DNA from: JBQTJN01 sp052387095
GTDB lineage: Bacteria > Pseudomonadota > Alphaproteobacteria > Micavibrionales > Micavibrionaceae
DNA length: 25,515 bases
Reading direction: 5' to 3'
NCBI GenBank assembly: GCA_052387095.1
Contig: JBQTJN010000023.1
Location: forward strand, 1 to 25,515
Shown here one piece after another: positions 15,475 through 23,507 of the stretch. The notes under the pieces are model-generated. The model was not told the origin of the DNA. It searched no databases and saw nothing but the letters and a program-made list of their open reading frames with translations. The position numbers and the translations under genes are program-made. The stretch's first letter is position 1. Each line of letters begins with the position of its first letter.

Positions 15475-16380
15475 ATGTTTAAAGGCTCTATTACAGCACT
15501 GGTAACCCCTTTCAAAAACGGCGAGATCGACTGGCCGGCTTTTGAAAATATTATTGAATGGCAGATTGAACAGGGATCGCACGGGCTTGTGCCCTGCGGG
15601 ACGACTGGTGAATCTCCGACGCTGACGCATGATGAACATCTCGCTATTGTCGAACGCTGTGTTAGGACGGTCAAGGGCAGAGTTCCGGTTATCGCCGGCA
15701 GCGGTTCGAATTCCACCGCGAAAACCATCGAACTGACGCGCCATGCCAAACAATCCGGCGCCGCCGCCGCGCTGATCGTCACACCCTATTATAACAAGCC
15801 GACGCAGGAAGGCCTGTACCAGCATTACAAGGCCGTCCATGACGCGGTTTCAATTCCCATCATTATCTATAATATTCCCGGCCGCTCGGTCATCGACATG
15901 AATGTCGATACCATGGCCCGTCTCGCCGAACTGCCCAATATCGCGGGCGTCAAGGATGCCACCGGTGATTTGGAACGACCACCGCTGCTCCGCCACCAAG
16001 CCGGCGAGGAATTCTGTCAGCTGACCGGCAATGACGGCTCTTCGCCTGCGTTCCTGGCACAGGGTGGGCACGGCTGTATTTCGGTGGCTGCAAATATCGT
16101 GCCCGCTTTATCCGCGCAAATGCAGGAAGCATGGATGAAAGGCGATTTTAAAACATTTGCACACGTGCGGGATCTTCTCGCGCCCCTCTGGAGTGCAATC
16201 TTCTGCGAAACCAATCCCGCGCCGACCAAGTACGCGCTTAGCCGTCTTGACCTCTGCACGGACGAAGTCCGCCTGCCGATGGTCAAGGCCAGCGCAAACG
16301 CCCGCAAAATCGTCGACGCGGCGATGGATCATGCAGGACTCAACGCCGGCAACACCGGTAAAATCCGCCTCCATGGCTAA
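15475..16380 (+). CDS. dapA: 4-hydroxy-tetrahydrodipicolinate synthase
   Basis: DapA condenses pyruvate with aspartate semialdehyde, the first committed step to diaminopimelate and lysine. The 301-residue product carries the Schiff-base lysine K160 (GVKDATGD), the catalytic triad T44 (CGTTGESPTL), Y106 (VTPYYNKP) and Y132, and R137 in YNIPGR. All are one position off the E. coli numbering, with full length. It is divergent from the transglycosylase with only 21 bases between their start codons and overlaps smpB by eight bases, so dapA-smpB form one transcript. Diaminopimelate use fits peptidoglycan synthesis beside a murein hydrolase, though this neighbourhood may be chance. Confidence 0.97.
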   Translation: MFKGSITALVTPFKNGEIDWPAFENIIEWQIEQGSHGLVPCGTTGESPTLTHDEHLAIVERCVRTVKGRVPVIAGSGSNSTAKTIELTRHAKQSGAAAALIVTPYYNKPTQEGLYQHYKAVHDAVSIPIIIYNIPGRSVIDMNVDTMARLAELPNIAGVKDATGDLERPPLLRHQAGEEFCQLTGNDGSSPAFLAQGGHGCISVAANIVPALSAQMQEAWMKGDFKTFAHVRDLLAPLWSAIFCETNPAPTKYALSRLDLCTDEVRLPMVKASANARKIVDAAMDHAGLNAGNTGKIRLHG

Positions 16381-16867
16381 AAAAACCAAAAGCAAATCGG
16401 GCCTGATCTCCACCAATCACACAGTCGCCGATAATCGCCGCGCCCGGTATGAATACAAGCTCGAGGATAAATTCGAGGCAGGGCTCGCGCTCGTCGGCAC
16501 CGAAGTCAAATCCCTGCGGCTCGGCCTCGCCTCCATCAATGAATCCTATGTAGGTCCGCAAAAGGGTGAGCTCTGGCTGTTCAATGCCAACATCGCCGAA
16601 TACCAGCAGGCCAGCGCGCAAGCCCAGCACGAACCGAAACGCCGCCGTAAATTATTACTTCATAAAAAAGAGCGCGATAAGCTGATGGGCGCGGTGACGC
16701 GCGAAGGTTATACGGTGATCCCGCTACGGCTTTATTTTAACGGGCGCGGCCTTGCCAAGCTGGAGATTGCGCTGGCCAAGGGCAAGGATCTGCATGACAA
16801 GCGGGAAACTACGAAAAACCGCGACTGGGCGCGCCAGAAGCAGCGCCTGCTGCGCGAGAAAAGCTGA
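16373..16867 (+). CDS. smpB: SsrA-binding protein SmpB
   Basis: SmpB binds tmRNA and delivers it to stalled ribosomes for trans-translation. The 164-residue product shows NRRARYEYKLEDKFEAGLALVGTEVKSLR (about 21-49), the basic loop HEPKRRRKLLLHKKE, GYTVIPLRLYFNGRGLAKLEIALAKGKDLHDKR, and the basic C-terminal tail KNRDWARQKQRLLREKS, which enters the mRNA channel. ATG 16373 lies within the end of dapA (ATGGCTAA), giving an eight-base overlap and coupling; the frame extends upstream inside dapA but the family start is MAKK. No tmRNA gene is visible in this window. It converges on corA with a three-base gap. Confidence 0.95.
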   Translation: MAKKTKSKSGLISTNHTVADNRRARYEYKLEDKFEAGLALVGTEVKSLRLGLASINESYVGPQKGELWLFNANIAEYQQASAQAQHEPKRRRKLLLHKKERDKLMGAVTREGYTVIPLRLYFNGRGLAKLEIALAKGKDLHDKRETTKNRDWARQKQRLLREKS

Positions 16868-16870
16868 CGG

Positions 16871-17953
16871 CTATTTTTCTTTGTGGCTAAGCCAGCCTCT
16901 GCGCCAAAAATAAAAAATCATCCCGGCCGCAATCAATGCCATAAACGCCATGACGGTGGGATAACCATACGCCCATTCCAGCTCAGGCATGTTGTAGGGG
17001 AAAGATGTATCGAAATTCATCCCGTAAACACCGACAATAAAGGTCAGCGGCATAAAGATGGTCGAGAAAACCGTGAGAACTTTCATAACCTCGTTCAAAC
17101 GGTTGCTGACGGACGAGATATAAAGGTCGCTGAGGCCCGATAACCGTTCGCGGTAGTTTTCGATGACGTCGAGGATCTGCATGACATGGTCCTGGCAGTC
17201 ACGCAGGAAAAGACGCGTTTCGTTATGCACCAGCGGGCAGTCAGAACCGTTCATCTTCGCAAGCGCCTCCCGCATCGGCCACGCGGAAAGCCGCAGCATC
17301 TGCAATGAGCGCTTGACCTTGTGAACCTGCCCCATGGATTTTTTGTCGGCACGGAACAGAATTTCCTCTTCGAGCTTGTCCAGCTGGTCGCCGTATTTCT
17401 CAAGTGCGGGGAAATAGCCGTCAATCGCCGCGTCGATCAGGGCGTAGGCCATGTAATCGGATTTCGCGGCGCGGATACGCCCGCCCTTGCGCAAACGGTC
17501 CCGTACGCCGTCAAAAACATCGCCCGGGCGCTCCTGGAATGTCAGGACAAAATTGGGACCGCAGAACATCGATAATTGATCGACAAAATAAGATGACTTC
17601 GCCTCTTCGATCATGCGAAGAATCAAAAAGAAACAGGACTCATAATTTTCGAATTTGGCCCGTTGCGGCACGTTAAGCACATCTTCGAGTGCCAGCGGAT
17701 GCAGCTGAAAAATCTCGCCGAGCTGTGCGATCACTGCGGCATCGCCCAAACCGTCCACATTGATCCACAGCATCGGCCATTTTTGCAAATAGGGCTGCAG
17801 CTCTTCGGGTGAACCAAGCCCCGTTTCCTCCAGGTTCGTTTCGTCATAGGCAAAAATATAAATTTGCGGCAACAGAGCATTCGCCGGGGTCTGGAGTGTC
17901 CCCGGCGCCTGTCCTTTTTTAAGCTTGTTCTTATTAAAGAGTCTTGTTTTCAA
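16871..17953 (-). CDS. corA: CorA family magnesium/cobalt transporter
   Basis: This is an inner-membrane divalent cation channel. A large cytosolic N-terminal domain with long helices is followed by two C-terminal membrane segments (VLTVFSTIFMPLTFIVGVYGMNF and PTVMAFMALIAAGMIFYFWRR). The selectivity motif YGMN is at 310-313, and the loop after it has the acidic PELEW. The length of 360 residues is normal. The only start that fits is TTG 17953, six bases after the recA stop, with a weak GAGA-like ribosome site, so translation may depend on ribosomes finishing recA. Co-transcription with recA is inferred from spacing. Residues 1-25 are variable, so the exact start is less sure than the function. 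Confidence 0.92.
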   Translation of the reverse strand: MKTRLFNKNKLKKGQAPGTLQTPANALLPQIYIFAYDETNLEETGLGSPEELQPYLQKWPMLWINVDGLGDAAVIAQLGEIFQLHPLALEDVLNVPQRAKFENYESCFFLILRMIEEAKSSYFVDQLSMFCGPNFVLTFQERPGDVFDGVRDRLRKGGRIRAAKSDYMAYALIDAAIDGYFPALEKYGDQLDKLEEEILFRADKKSMGQVHKVKRSLQMLRLSAWPMREALAKMNGSDCPLVHNETRLFLRDCQDHVMQILDVIENYRERLSGLSDLYISSVSNRLNEVMKVLTVFSTIFMPLTFIVGVYGMNFDTSFPYNMPELEWAYGYPTVMAFMALIAAGMIFYFWRRGWLSHKEK

Positions 17954-17959
17954 TTATTC

Positions 17960-19126
17960 TCATGCCTGGCTGGCCGCCTTCCTGGACCGGGCCTTTGTTT
18001 CCGGCTCATCCGTTGTTTTTTCCGCGGGTGTTCCATCTTCTGCCTCTGCCGGCGCATCCTCTGTCTTGGCCAATAAGGCTTCACCCAGGAGCCCGGCATT
18101 CTGGCGGATCTGCGCTTCAAGTTTCGCGGCGATCTCCGGATTGTCCTTCATGAAAATCTTGGCATTGTCGCGGCCCTGTCCGATGCGCTGTCCGTCATAA
18201 GAGAACCAGGCGCCGGATTTTTCCACGAAGTTGCCGGATACACCAAGATCGATCAACTCACCGGTCTTGGAAATCCCCTGGCCGTACATAATGTCGAATT
18301 CCACCTGCCGGAAGGGCGGAGCCATCTTGTTCTTGACGACCTTGACGCGGGTCTGGTTACCGACAACCTCCTCCCGGTCCTTGATCGCGCCGATGCGTCG
18401 GATATCGAGACGCACGGATGAGTAGAATTTAAGCGCGTTACCACCGCTTGTCGTTTCCGGTGAGCCGAACATCACACCGATTTTCATACGGATCTGATTA
18501 ATGAAAATAACCACGGTGCGTGAACGGGAAATCGAACCGGTCAACTTGCGCAGCGCTTGCGACATAAGGCGTGCCTGCAGACCTACGTGCGTATCACCCA
18601 TCTCGCCTTCAAGTTCGGCGCGCGGCACCAGCGCCGCCACGGAGTCGACGACTAGCACATCAATCGCGCCGGAGCGTACCAGCGTATCCGCGATTTCAAG
18701 CGCCTGCTCGCCGGCATCGGGCTGGGAGATCAGGAGATTGTCGATATCGACGCCCAGCTTGCGGGCATAGCCCGGGTCAAGCGCGTGCTCCGCATCGATA
18801 ATGGCGCATGTCCCGCCTGTTTTTTGCGCTTCGGCGATGATCTGCAGCGCCAGCGTTGTTTTCCCGGAGCTTTCCGGCCCATAAATTTCAGTAATGCGTC
18901 CGCGCGGTACGCCGCCAATGCCAAGCCCGATATCAAGACCGAGCGAACCGGTGGAAACCACATCGACAATGGGCAGCCCCTGCTCCCCGTTAAGTTTCAT
19001 GATCGAGCCCTTACCGAAGGCCCGCTCAATCTGCTGCAGGGCGGCATCCAGCGCCTTACCGCGTTCGGAATTACGGGATTCGATGTTTTTCATAGATTCG
19101 CCTGTTCTTAAGGGTGTGACGGACAT
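17960..19126 (-). CDS. recA: Recombinase A
   Basis: RecA forms filaments on single-stranded DNA, drives strand exchange and triggers LexA cleavage. Walker A GPESSGKT is at 83-90; other landmarks are IIDAEHALDPGYA, VVDSVAALVPRAELEGEMGD, GLQARLMSQALRKL (L2 neighbourhood follows: FINQIRMKIGVMFGSPETT) and an acidic, alanine-rich C-terminal tail typical of alphaproteobacteria. ATG 19126 is chosen because AAGGAG stands nine bases upstream; an ATG at 19171 in the same frame would put that site inside the gene and add residues unlike RecA. The length is 388 residues. A -35 box with an SOS-like operator lies upstream at 19176-19199. corA follows closely. Confidence 0.98.
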   Translation of the reverse strand: MSVTPLRTGESMKNIESRNSERGKALDAALQQIERAFGKGSIMKLNGEQGLPIVDVVSTGSLGLDIGLGIGGVPRGRITEIYGPESSGKTTLALQIIAEAQKTGGTCAIIDAEHALDPGYARKLGVDIDNLLISQPDAGEQALEIADTLVRSGAIDVLVVDSVAALVPRAELEGEMGDTHVGLQARLMSQALRKLTGSISRSRTVVIFINQIRMKIGVMFGSPETTSGGNALKFYSSVRLDIRRIGAIKDREEVVGNQTRVKVVKNKMAPPFRQVEFDIMYGQGISKTGELIDLGVSGNFVEKSGAWFSYDGQRIGQGRDNAKIFMKDNPEIAAKLEAQIRQNAGLLGEALLAKTEDAPAEAEDGTPAEKTTDEPETKARSRKAASQA

Positions 19127-19175
19127 AGGGAAATGCTCCTTTTCTTTCGCATGATTCTTAATATTGAGCAAGTGT

Positions 19176-19199
19176 GTACCTGTTTTGTTCTCATGTCAA
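19176..19199 (-). promoter_or_regulatory. recA -35 box with overlapping SOS-like operator
   Basis: On the minus strand TTGACA (19199-19194) is a perfect -35 box. Directly downstream, read on the plus strand, is GTAC-N7-GTTC (19176-19190) with a T-rich spacer (CTGTTTT). This differs at one base from the alphaproteobacterial LexA site GTTC-N7-GTTC. It would fill the space between -35 and -10, where a repressor would block polymerase. The -10 itself is not clear (CACACT at 17 bases). Confidence 0.55.
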
Positions 19200-19210
19200 T
19201 AAGAGCGTCA

Positions 19211-19225
19211 GAACATAACAAGAAT
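19211..19225 (+). promoter_or_regulatory. Second degenerate SOS-like box
   Basis: GAAC-N7-GAAT (19211-19225) differs at one base from GAAC-N7-GAAC, the reverse complement of the alphaproteobacterial SOS box. It lies 21 bases from the first box, on the side of the divergent orphan gene at 19279. One-mismatch matches to an eight-base pattern occur by chance fairly often, so this is only a candidate. Confidence 0.3.
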
Positions 19226-19278
19226 TCATTCTTTATTAATAGACATAAGATAAAGTTTAAGGCAGGACGGGAGAATTA

Positions 19279-20982
19279 ATGCCGCCAAAAGCAAAAGATC
19301 TTAACTATCAGATCGAACATAACAAATATACGCAGCTTGTAGAGGATATTGATAAAAGCTTCGCCGAAAAAACCGGCGTAACGAAAAAACTCGACGGCAC
19401 TGCCATTGAATGGACAAAGAACGAGGACGGTTCTTACAAAGGCACAACCACATTTAAAAACGGCCAGAGCTTCGAATGGACCAGGGATCAAAACGGAATC
19501 ACAACTTTTAAAAATGAGCGCGATAACCTCCGGCGCCCGGTCAATGTGTCGGTTGATAAACCGCGCGAAAATGAACTGACTATCACGTACAGGCTTAAAG
19601 ACAACAGCCTCTACGAGCGGGCGCTCAGCTATAAAGACGGAAAAATCCAGAAAGATGTCATCAATAACCCTTCTGCCACCAGCAATAATTATACCTATAA
19701 AACCACCATATTCGATAAGGATGGGAACAAGAAAAGCGAAACTTACAATAACAAAAGCGCTATAAAGGAAACGAAAGGATACTCTGGATCCGACATATAT
19801 ACGGACCGTAAGGTCACCTATGAAATGCAGGAAGGCGCTGACGGACAAAGAAAAAATGTCGAAACAGGCTTTCGGGAAGAAGTTAAAACGGTCACGCCGG
19901 GACGGAACACAAAAGATGAAGCGTTTTATAATCAAAGCAGCACGGAAATAAAAGAAAGACGGCCTAATTATCAAAAAACCACAGAAAACTCATCTGAGAC
20001 ATTTAATAATTTTACACCGGATGACTATACGGATGACAAAACTACTATAAAGGACAAGTCTACAGAAACAATCACAAGTCTTCAGGCGGATGGTTCCGAA
20101 AAACTGGAGACTACCTCCCATGAGAACAGCTTCGACTATAAAACAAAGGCAGGCACCAGGGAAGACGAGGAATCTACCAAATATGTCTCCAAAGACAACA
20201 AAACAACTATCGGATCCTATAAAAACACTACAACCGTAACACAGGAAGACGGCTCAAAAAGTGTAAAGATAGACAGCGCCGAGCGTGACTCAAATGGCAA
20301 AGATCTTGGCAAATATGAAAGCGATATATCTTATGATAAAAATGGAAAAGAAATTGCCGGAACAAAAAAAACCACGACATATGACGCGGATGGCAACCCC
20401 CGGGAAAAAGAAGAAGAATTTAAAAACGGCGCATGGAAAGAAAAGGAAAATGCGCCTCTCATAGAGGCGCCGACATCAAACCAGGACAATATTCCGCCTG
20501 AACAGCCGGAAATAACTTCGGAACAGCCAGACTCTGAAAAATCTATCGAAGAAAAATCTGAGAAGCCTGCCGTCATGCCCGCGCAAACCGACTCTGAAAC
20601 AAGAGAGAGCGTGTGGAGACAATCCCGTGAAAATTACATCGAGGAACTTAGCAAGGAAGAATACAATCCGAACATGAATAAATCCGAACGCGGAGAATTC
20701 GCGAAACAAATAGTAGAACAGGCCGAAATAGACGCGCGTCTGCAAAACAGCCAGAACCCCGATTATCATTACGCGACACAATATGCTGTAACGGGATATT
20801 TCGGACGCGAGACCGGAAGAAAAATCAAAGAGAACGTGATAGAAGCCAATCAACGCGATGAGCTTGCTATGAATCCTCAGCCCGCTCAGACCTTCGTCCA
20901 GAAGAACACAGCTCACCCCCACCTATGCAGTGGGCCGCATGAGCGGTCCGTAATACAGATTAACTCGCCAGTGCCTCTTTAA
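19279..20982 (+). CDS. Orphan repeat-rich hydrophilic protein
   Basis: The 567-residue product is not recognised. It is very rich in K, E, T, D, N and S, has a single Cys near the end, and shows no signal peptide or membrane segment. Residues about 30-400 are built of loosely repeated strand-turn-strand units centred on D-x-D/N-G, e.g. NEDGSYKGTTTFKNGQSFEW, FDKDGNKKSETYNN, QADGSEKLETT, YDKNGKEIAGTKKTTTYDADG. An acidic proline-rich linker follows (about 398-440), then a helical region (RQSRENYIEELSKEEYNPNMNKSERGEFAKQIVEQAEID in outline). GGGAG lies five bases before ATG 19279. Base composition (about 35-42% GC in sampled lines) is below its neighbours. It is divergent from recA and overlaps the cckA end by 23 bases. 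Function is unknown; a cytosolic or Sec-independently exported protein is possible. Confidence 0.8.
   Translation: MPPKAKDLNYQIEHNKYTQLVEDIDKSFAEKTGVTKKLDGTAIEWTKNEDGSYKGTTTFKNGQSFEWTRDQNGITTFKNERDNLRRPVNVSVDKPRENELTITYRLKDNSLYERALSYKDGKIQKDVINNPSATSNNYTYKTTIFDKDGNKKSETYNNKSAIKETKGYSGSDIYTDRKVTYEMQEGADGQRKNVETGFREEVKTVTPGRNTKDEAFYNQSSTEIKERRPNYQKTTENSSETFNNFTPDDYTDDKTTIKDKSTETITSLQADGSEKLETTSHENSFDYKTKAGTREDEESTKYVSKDNKTTIGSYKNTTTVTQEDGSKSVKIDSAERDSNGKDLGKYESDISYDKNGKEIAGTKKTTTYDADGNPREKEEEFKNGAWKEKENAPLIEAPTSNQDNIPPEQPEITSEQPDSEKSIEEKSEKPAVMPAQTDSETRESVWRQSRENYIEELSKEEYNPNMNKSERGEFAKQIVEQAEIDARLQNSQNPDYHYATQYAVTGYFGRETGRKIKENVIEANQRDELAMNPQPAQTFVQKNTAHPHLCSGPHERSVIQINSPVPL
20932..20949. other. 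Hairpin near the convergent orphan/cckA ends
   Basis: GGGCCGC and GCGGTCC pair as seven base pairs (one G-U) around the loop ATGA. It lies inside the last codons of the orphan gene and just past the cckA stop. Neither strand has a T-run after it, so it is not a typical intrinsic terminator, although it stands where both transcripts should end. Confidence 0.3.
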
Positions 20983-23464
20983 CCTTCGCCGCCAGTTGTT
21001 TCAGCGTGAAGGGCTTGGGTAAAAACCACGTATTTTTTCCCATGTAATCCTTTAGCTTGTCCTCGGTATAACCGGAAATGAAAATAATTTTGAGATCCGG
21101 ATTTTTCTCGCGCAGCTTTTTCGCCAGCGTCGGCCCATCCATTACCGGCATCACCACGTCGGTAATCAACAGGTCCACCGTAATATTTTCCTCTTTCTCC
21201 AGAAGAGCCAGCGCCACCTCTCCACCTTCTGCCGAGAGAACCTTGTATCCTTTATTGGTCAGGGCGCGCTGCGAGAATGTGCGCACGGCATCCTCATCCT
21301 CAACCAGCATGATACGGCCCGTTCCTGTCAGGTCCTGGCTGCTATCCTCATCGGATTTCTGGCGGTTATCATCCTGCACTTCACTGAGCTCAACCGAGCG
21401 CGGCAGGTAAATCGTGAAGGTCGTACCTTTATCCACCTTGCTTTTAACATCGAGAAATCCGCCCGTCTGGCGGACAATACCGTAAACCGTGGCAAGACCG
21501 AGCCCCGTCCCGTGCCCGACCTCCTTGGTCGTATAAAAAGGTTCAAAGATACGTGGCATGTTTTTCAACGGGATGCCGCGGCCTGTATCCTTGACGACAA
21601 TGCAAACCCAGTGGCCGGGGGGGAGCACTTCCGACACCAGCTGCAGCGGTGTACGGTTGGTGAAATTCTCGGTCATAATCGAAAGCGATCCCGCGCTATC
21701 CATCGCGTCGCGCGCATTGACGGCCAGGTTGATCAGGACCTGTTCCATCTGTCCTTCATCGACTTTGACTAAGCCCAGTTCATGCCCATGCACAAGTTCC
21801 AGCGTGATCCCCGCACCGATCAGGCGGCGCAGCAGGTGTGACAGCTCGGTCAAAATGTCGGTAATATCCTGCACCTTGGGGCGCAGCGTCTGCTGACGCG
21901 AAAACGCCAGAAGCTGGCGCACAAGATTGGCTGCGCGGTTGGAGTTCTGCTTGATCTGCATAATATCGAAGAAAGACGGGTCGCCCGGCTTATGCCGCAG
22001 CAGCAGCAGATCGCAAAACCCGATCATGGCCGTCAGCAGGTTATTAAAATCGTGTGCAATGCCGCCCGCCAGCTGGCCGATCGCCTGCATCTTCTGCGAT
22101 TGCACGAACTGGAATTCCAGCGATTTACGCTCGGTCATATCAATAAAATGAAGAACGATATTGCCACTTTCACGGAATTTGCGCGCATGCATCTGCGTGG
22201 TCACACGATTTTTGCGCCCTTCAAGGGTAATATCCAGCGGCGATTGCAGGGACTCGCCCTGTTCCATCCATTTCATGCCTTCTTTGAATTTTTCCTGGTC
22301 CTCCTTGCAGATGAAATCGGCAAGGTTCTTTTTCTCGATGGAATCAAGCGGCAGACCCAGCATCGCGGCAAAGGCGCTATTGCAATCCTCGATACGCCCC
22401 GCGGCATCGGCCTGCACGATCCCGAGCGGCGCCTCTTCGAAAAAGCGACGGAATTTATCTTCGGACGCTTTCAGTGCCCGGCGCATCTCGCGCTCGGCCG
22501 TAAGATCATGAACAACGGCGCGCGTTCGCACCGTGCCCTGCGCGTCTTTCATAATGATCTGGTTGATGGACACCTGGAATGTCTGCCCGGCGGGCCCTTT
22601 GAGGCGAACCTCGACAATCTGGCGCGGCTTGTTGTTCGCAACCAACTCATAGGGCGCTATATTATCCGGCACATCGGCAAGACATGTATGCAGGTATCCC
22701 TGGTCGAGCAGATCCTTGAGATCCATGCCGATCCAGCGCGCAAATGTACCATTGGCAAAAATAAAACGCCCGACTTCATCGACAGAGAAAAATCCGACCG
22801 GCGCGTTATCCGTGAAGTCGAGCAGCTTATCGTGCTCTTCCATAAGAGCGCGATCGGCCGCATGTTTTTGCGTGACGTCATCAATGCGCCAGTGCACATA
22901 CCCCATATAACCGGCAACCGGCTGCACATTTACGACATACCAGCGGTCGCGCTCACCGTATTTTGAGAAAAGCTCTACGGAATCGCTGACACCGCGCCCC
23001 GCCTGTTCGGACAGAAAACGAAAATGCGCCTCACCCTGCTCGCTTTTGTGAAAAAGTCCGATGAGACTTTCAAGTCCCGGCGCACCGATGCCGCGGCAGA
23101 GCCGTTCGAATTTATCATTGTAATAAACCGTCTGGTTTGAATCCGAAGTAATAAGGCGCGCGCCGCGGCTTCCGCTCAGCACCTCGCGTATAATCGAGAG
23201 CTCTTTCTGACGCACAATATGCGTCCTGTAAAAACGCCACACCGTCAGGGTCAGGAGGATCGTCAGGGAAACAGAAAAAATTTCGATGATTTCCGTACGG
23301 CTTTCCGCCGGCGATATTTTCGCCAGCACAAAAAACACCAGGCACAACGGCCCCAGCAGCATAATCGCTTTGACAAAGTCATTGCTTTCCTTCTTCAGGT
23401 CGGCGTTCCCGAGATGGGGGGCTGTATGATGCCGGGCTATGAATTCCGAATGGTCGAGTTTCAT
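20960..23464 (-). CDS. cckA: Hybrid sensor histidine kinase CckA
   Basis: CckA is a membrane kinase/phosphatase that, through ChpT, sets CtrA phosphorylation and so cell cycle or motility genes in alphaproteobacteria. Numbering from ATG 23464 (834 residues), two membrane segments lie at about 32-48 and 62-80. About three PAS-like domains follow (about 95-205, 210-325, 330-435), then the HisKA domain with phospho-acceptor H471 in GGIAHDFNNLLTAMIGF. An HATPase domain follows (NLAVNARDAM, KDTGRGIP, GTGLGLATVYGIV), then a receiver domain with D769 in LLITDVVMP and the conserved K in PKPF. The frame extends to ATG 23512, but those codons lie in a repeat and match no family sequence. The ribosome site at 23464 is weak. 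It adjoins flhB/fliR, as in several related genera. Confidence 0.92.
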   Translation of the reverse strand: MKLDHSEFIARHHTAPHLGNADLKKESNDFVKAIMLLGPLCLVFFVLAKISPAESRTEIIEIFSVSLTILLTLTVWRFYRTHIVRQKELSIIREVLSGSRGARLITSDSNQTVYYNDKFERLCRGIGAPGLESLIGLFHKSEQGEAHFRFLSEQAGRGVSDSVELFSKYGERDRWYVVNVQPVAGYMGYVHWRIDDVTQKHAADRALMEEHDKLLDFTDNAPVGFFSVDEVGRFIFANGTFARWIGMDLKDLLDQGYLHTCLADVPDNIAPYELVANNKPRQIVEVRLKGPAGQTFQVSINQIIMKDAQGTVRTRAVVHDLTAEREMRRALKASEDKFRRFFEEAPLGIVQADAAGRIEDCNSAFAAMLGLPLDSIEKKNLADFICKEDQEKFKEGMKWMEQGESLQSPLDITLEGRKNRVTTQMHARKFRESGNIVLHFIDMTERKSLEFQFVQSQKMQAIGQLAGGIAHDFNNLLTAMIGFCDLLLLRHKPGDPSFFDIMQIKQNSNRAANLVRQLLAFSRQQTLRPKVQDITDILTELSHLLRRLIGAGITLELVHGHELGLVKVDEGQMEQVLINLAVNARDAMDSAGSLSIMTENFTNRTPLQLVSEVLPPGHWVCIVVKDTGRGIPLKNMPRIFEPFYTTKEVGHGTGLGLATVYGIVRQTGGFLDVKSKVDKGTTFTIYLPRSVELSEVQDDNRQKSDEDSSQDLTGTGRIMLVEDEDAVRTFSQRALTNKGYKVLSAEGGEVALALLEKEENITVDLLITDVVMPVMDGPTLAKKLREKNPDLKIIFISGYTEDKLKDYMGKNTWFLPKPFTLKQLAAKVKEALAS

Positions 23465-23507
23465 TCTACAAAAATGCCATAAAGTCCGGGCTATGTATAT
23501 AATCCAC

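Noticed and set aside
15454..15840. Upstream extension of the transglycosylase to an ATG at 15840
   Set aside because: It would overlap most of the first third of dapA antisense and place the clear signal peptide 130 residues inside the protein.
16868..16895. Possible terminator between smpB and corA (TATTTTTC run)
   Set aside because: Only a three-base stem can be drawn before the T-run, too weak for an intrinsic terminator.
19127..19171. RecA start at 19171
   Set aside because: AAGGAG nine bases before ATG 19126 fixes the start; the extra residues are unlike RecA.
19276..19974. Minus-strand open frame of 232 codons opposite the orphan gene
   Set aside because: It is Phe- and Ile-rich, the mirror of the Lys/Glu/Asn-rich sense frame, and has no ribosome site. 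The sense frame has GGGAG at good spacing and runs more than twice as long.
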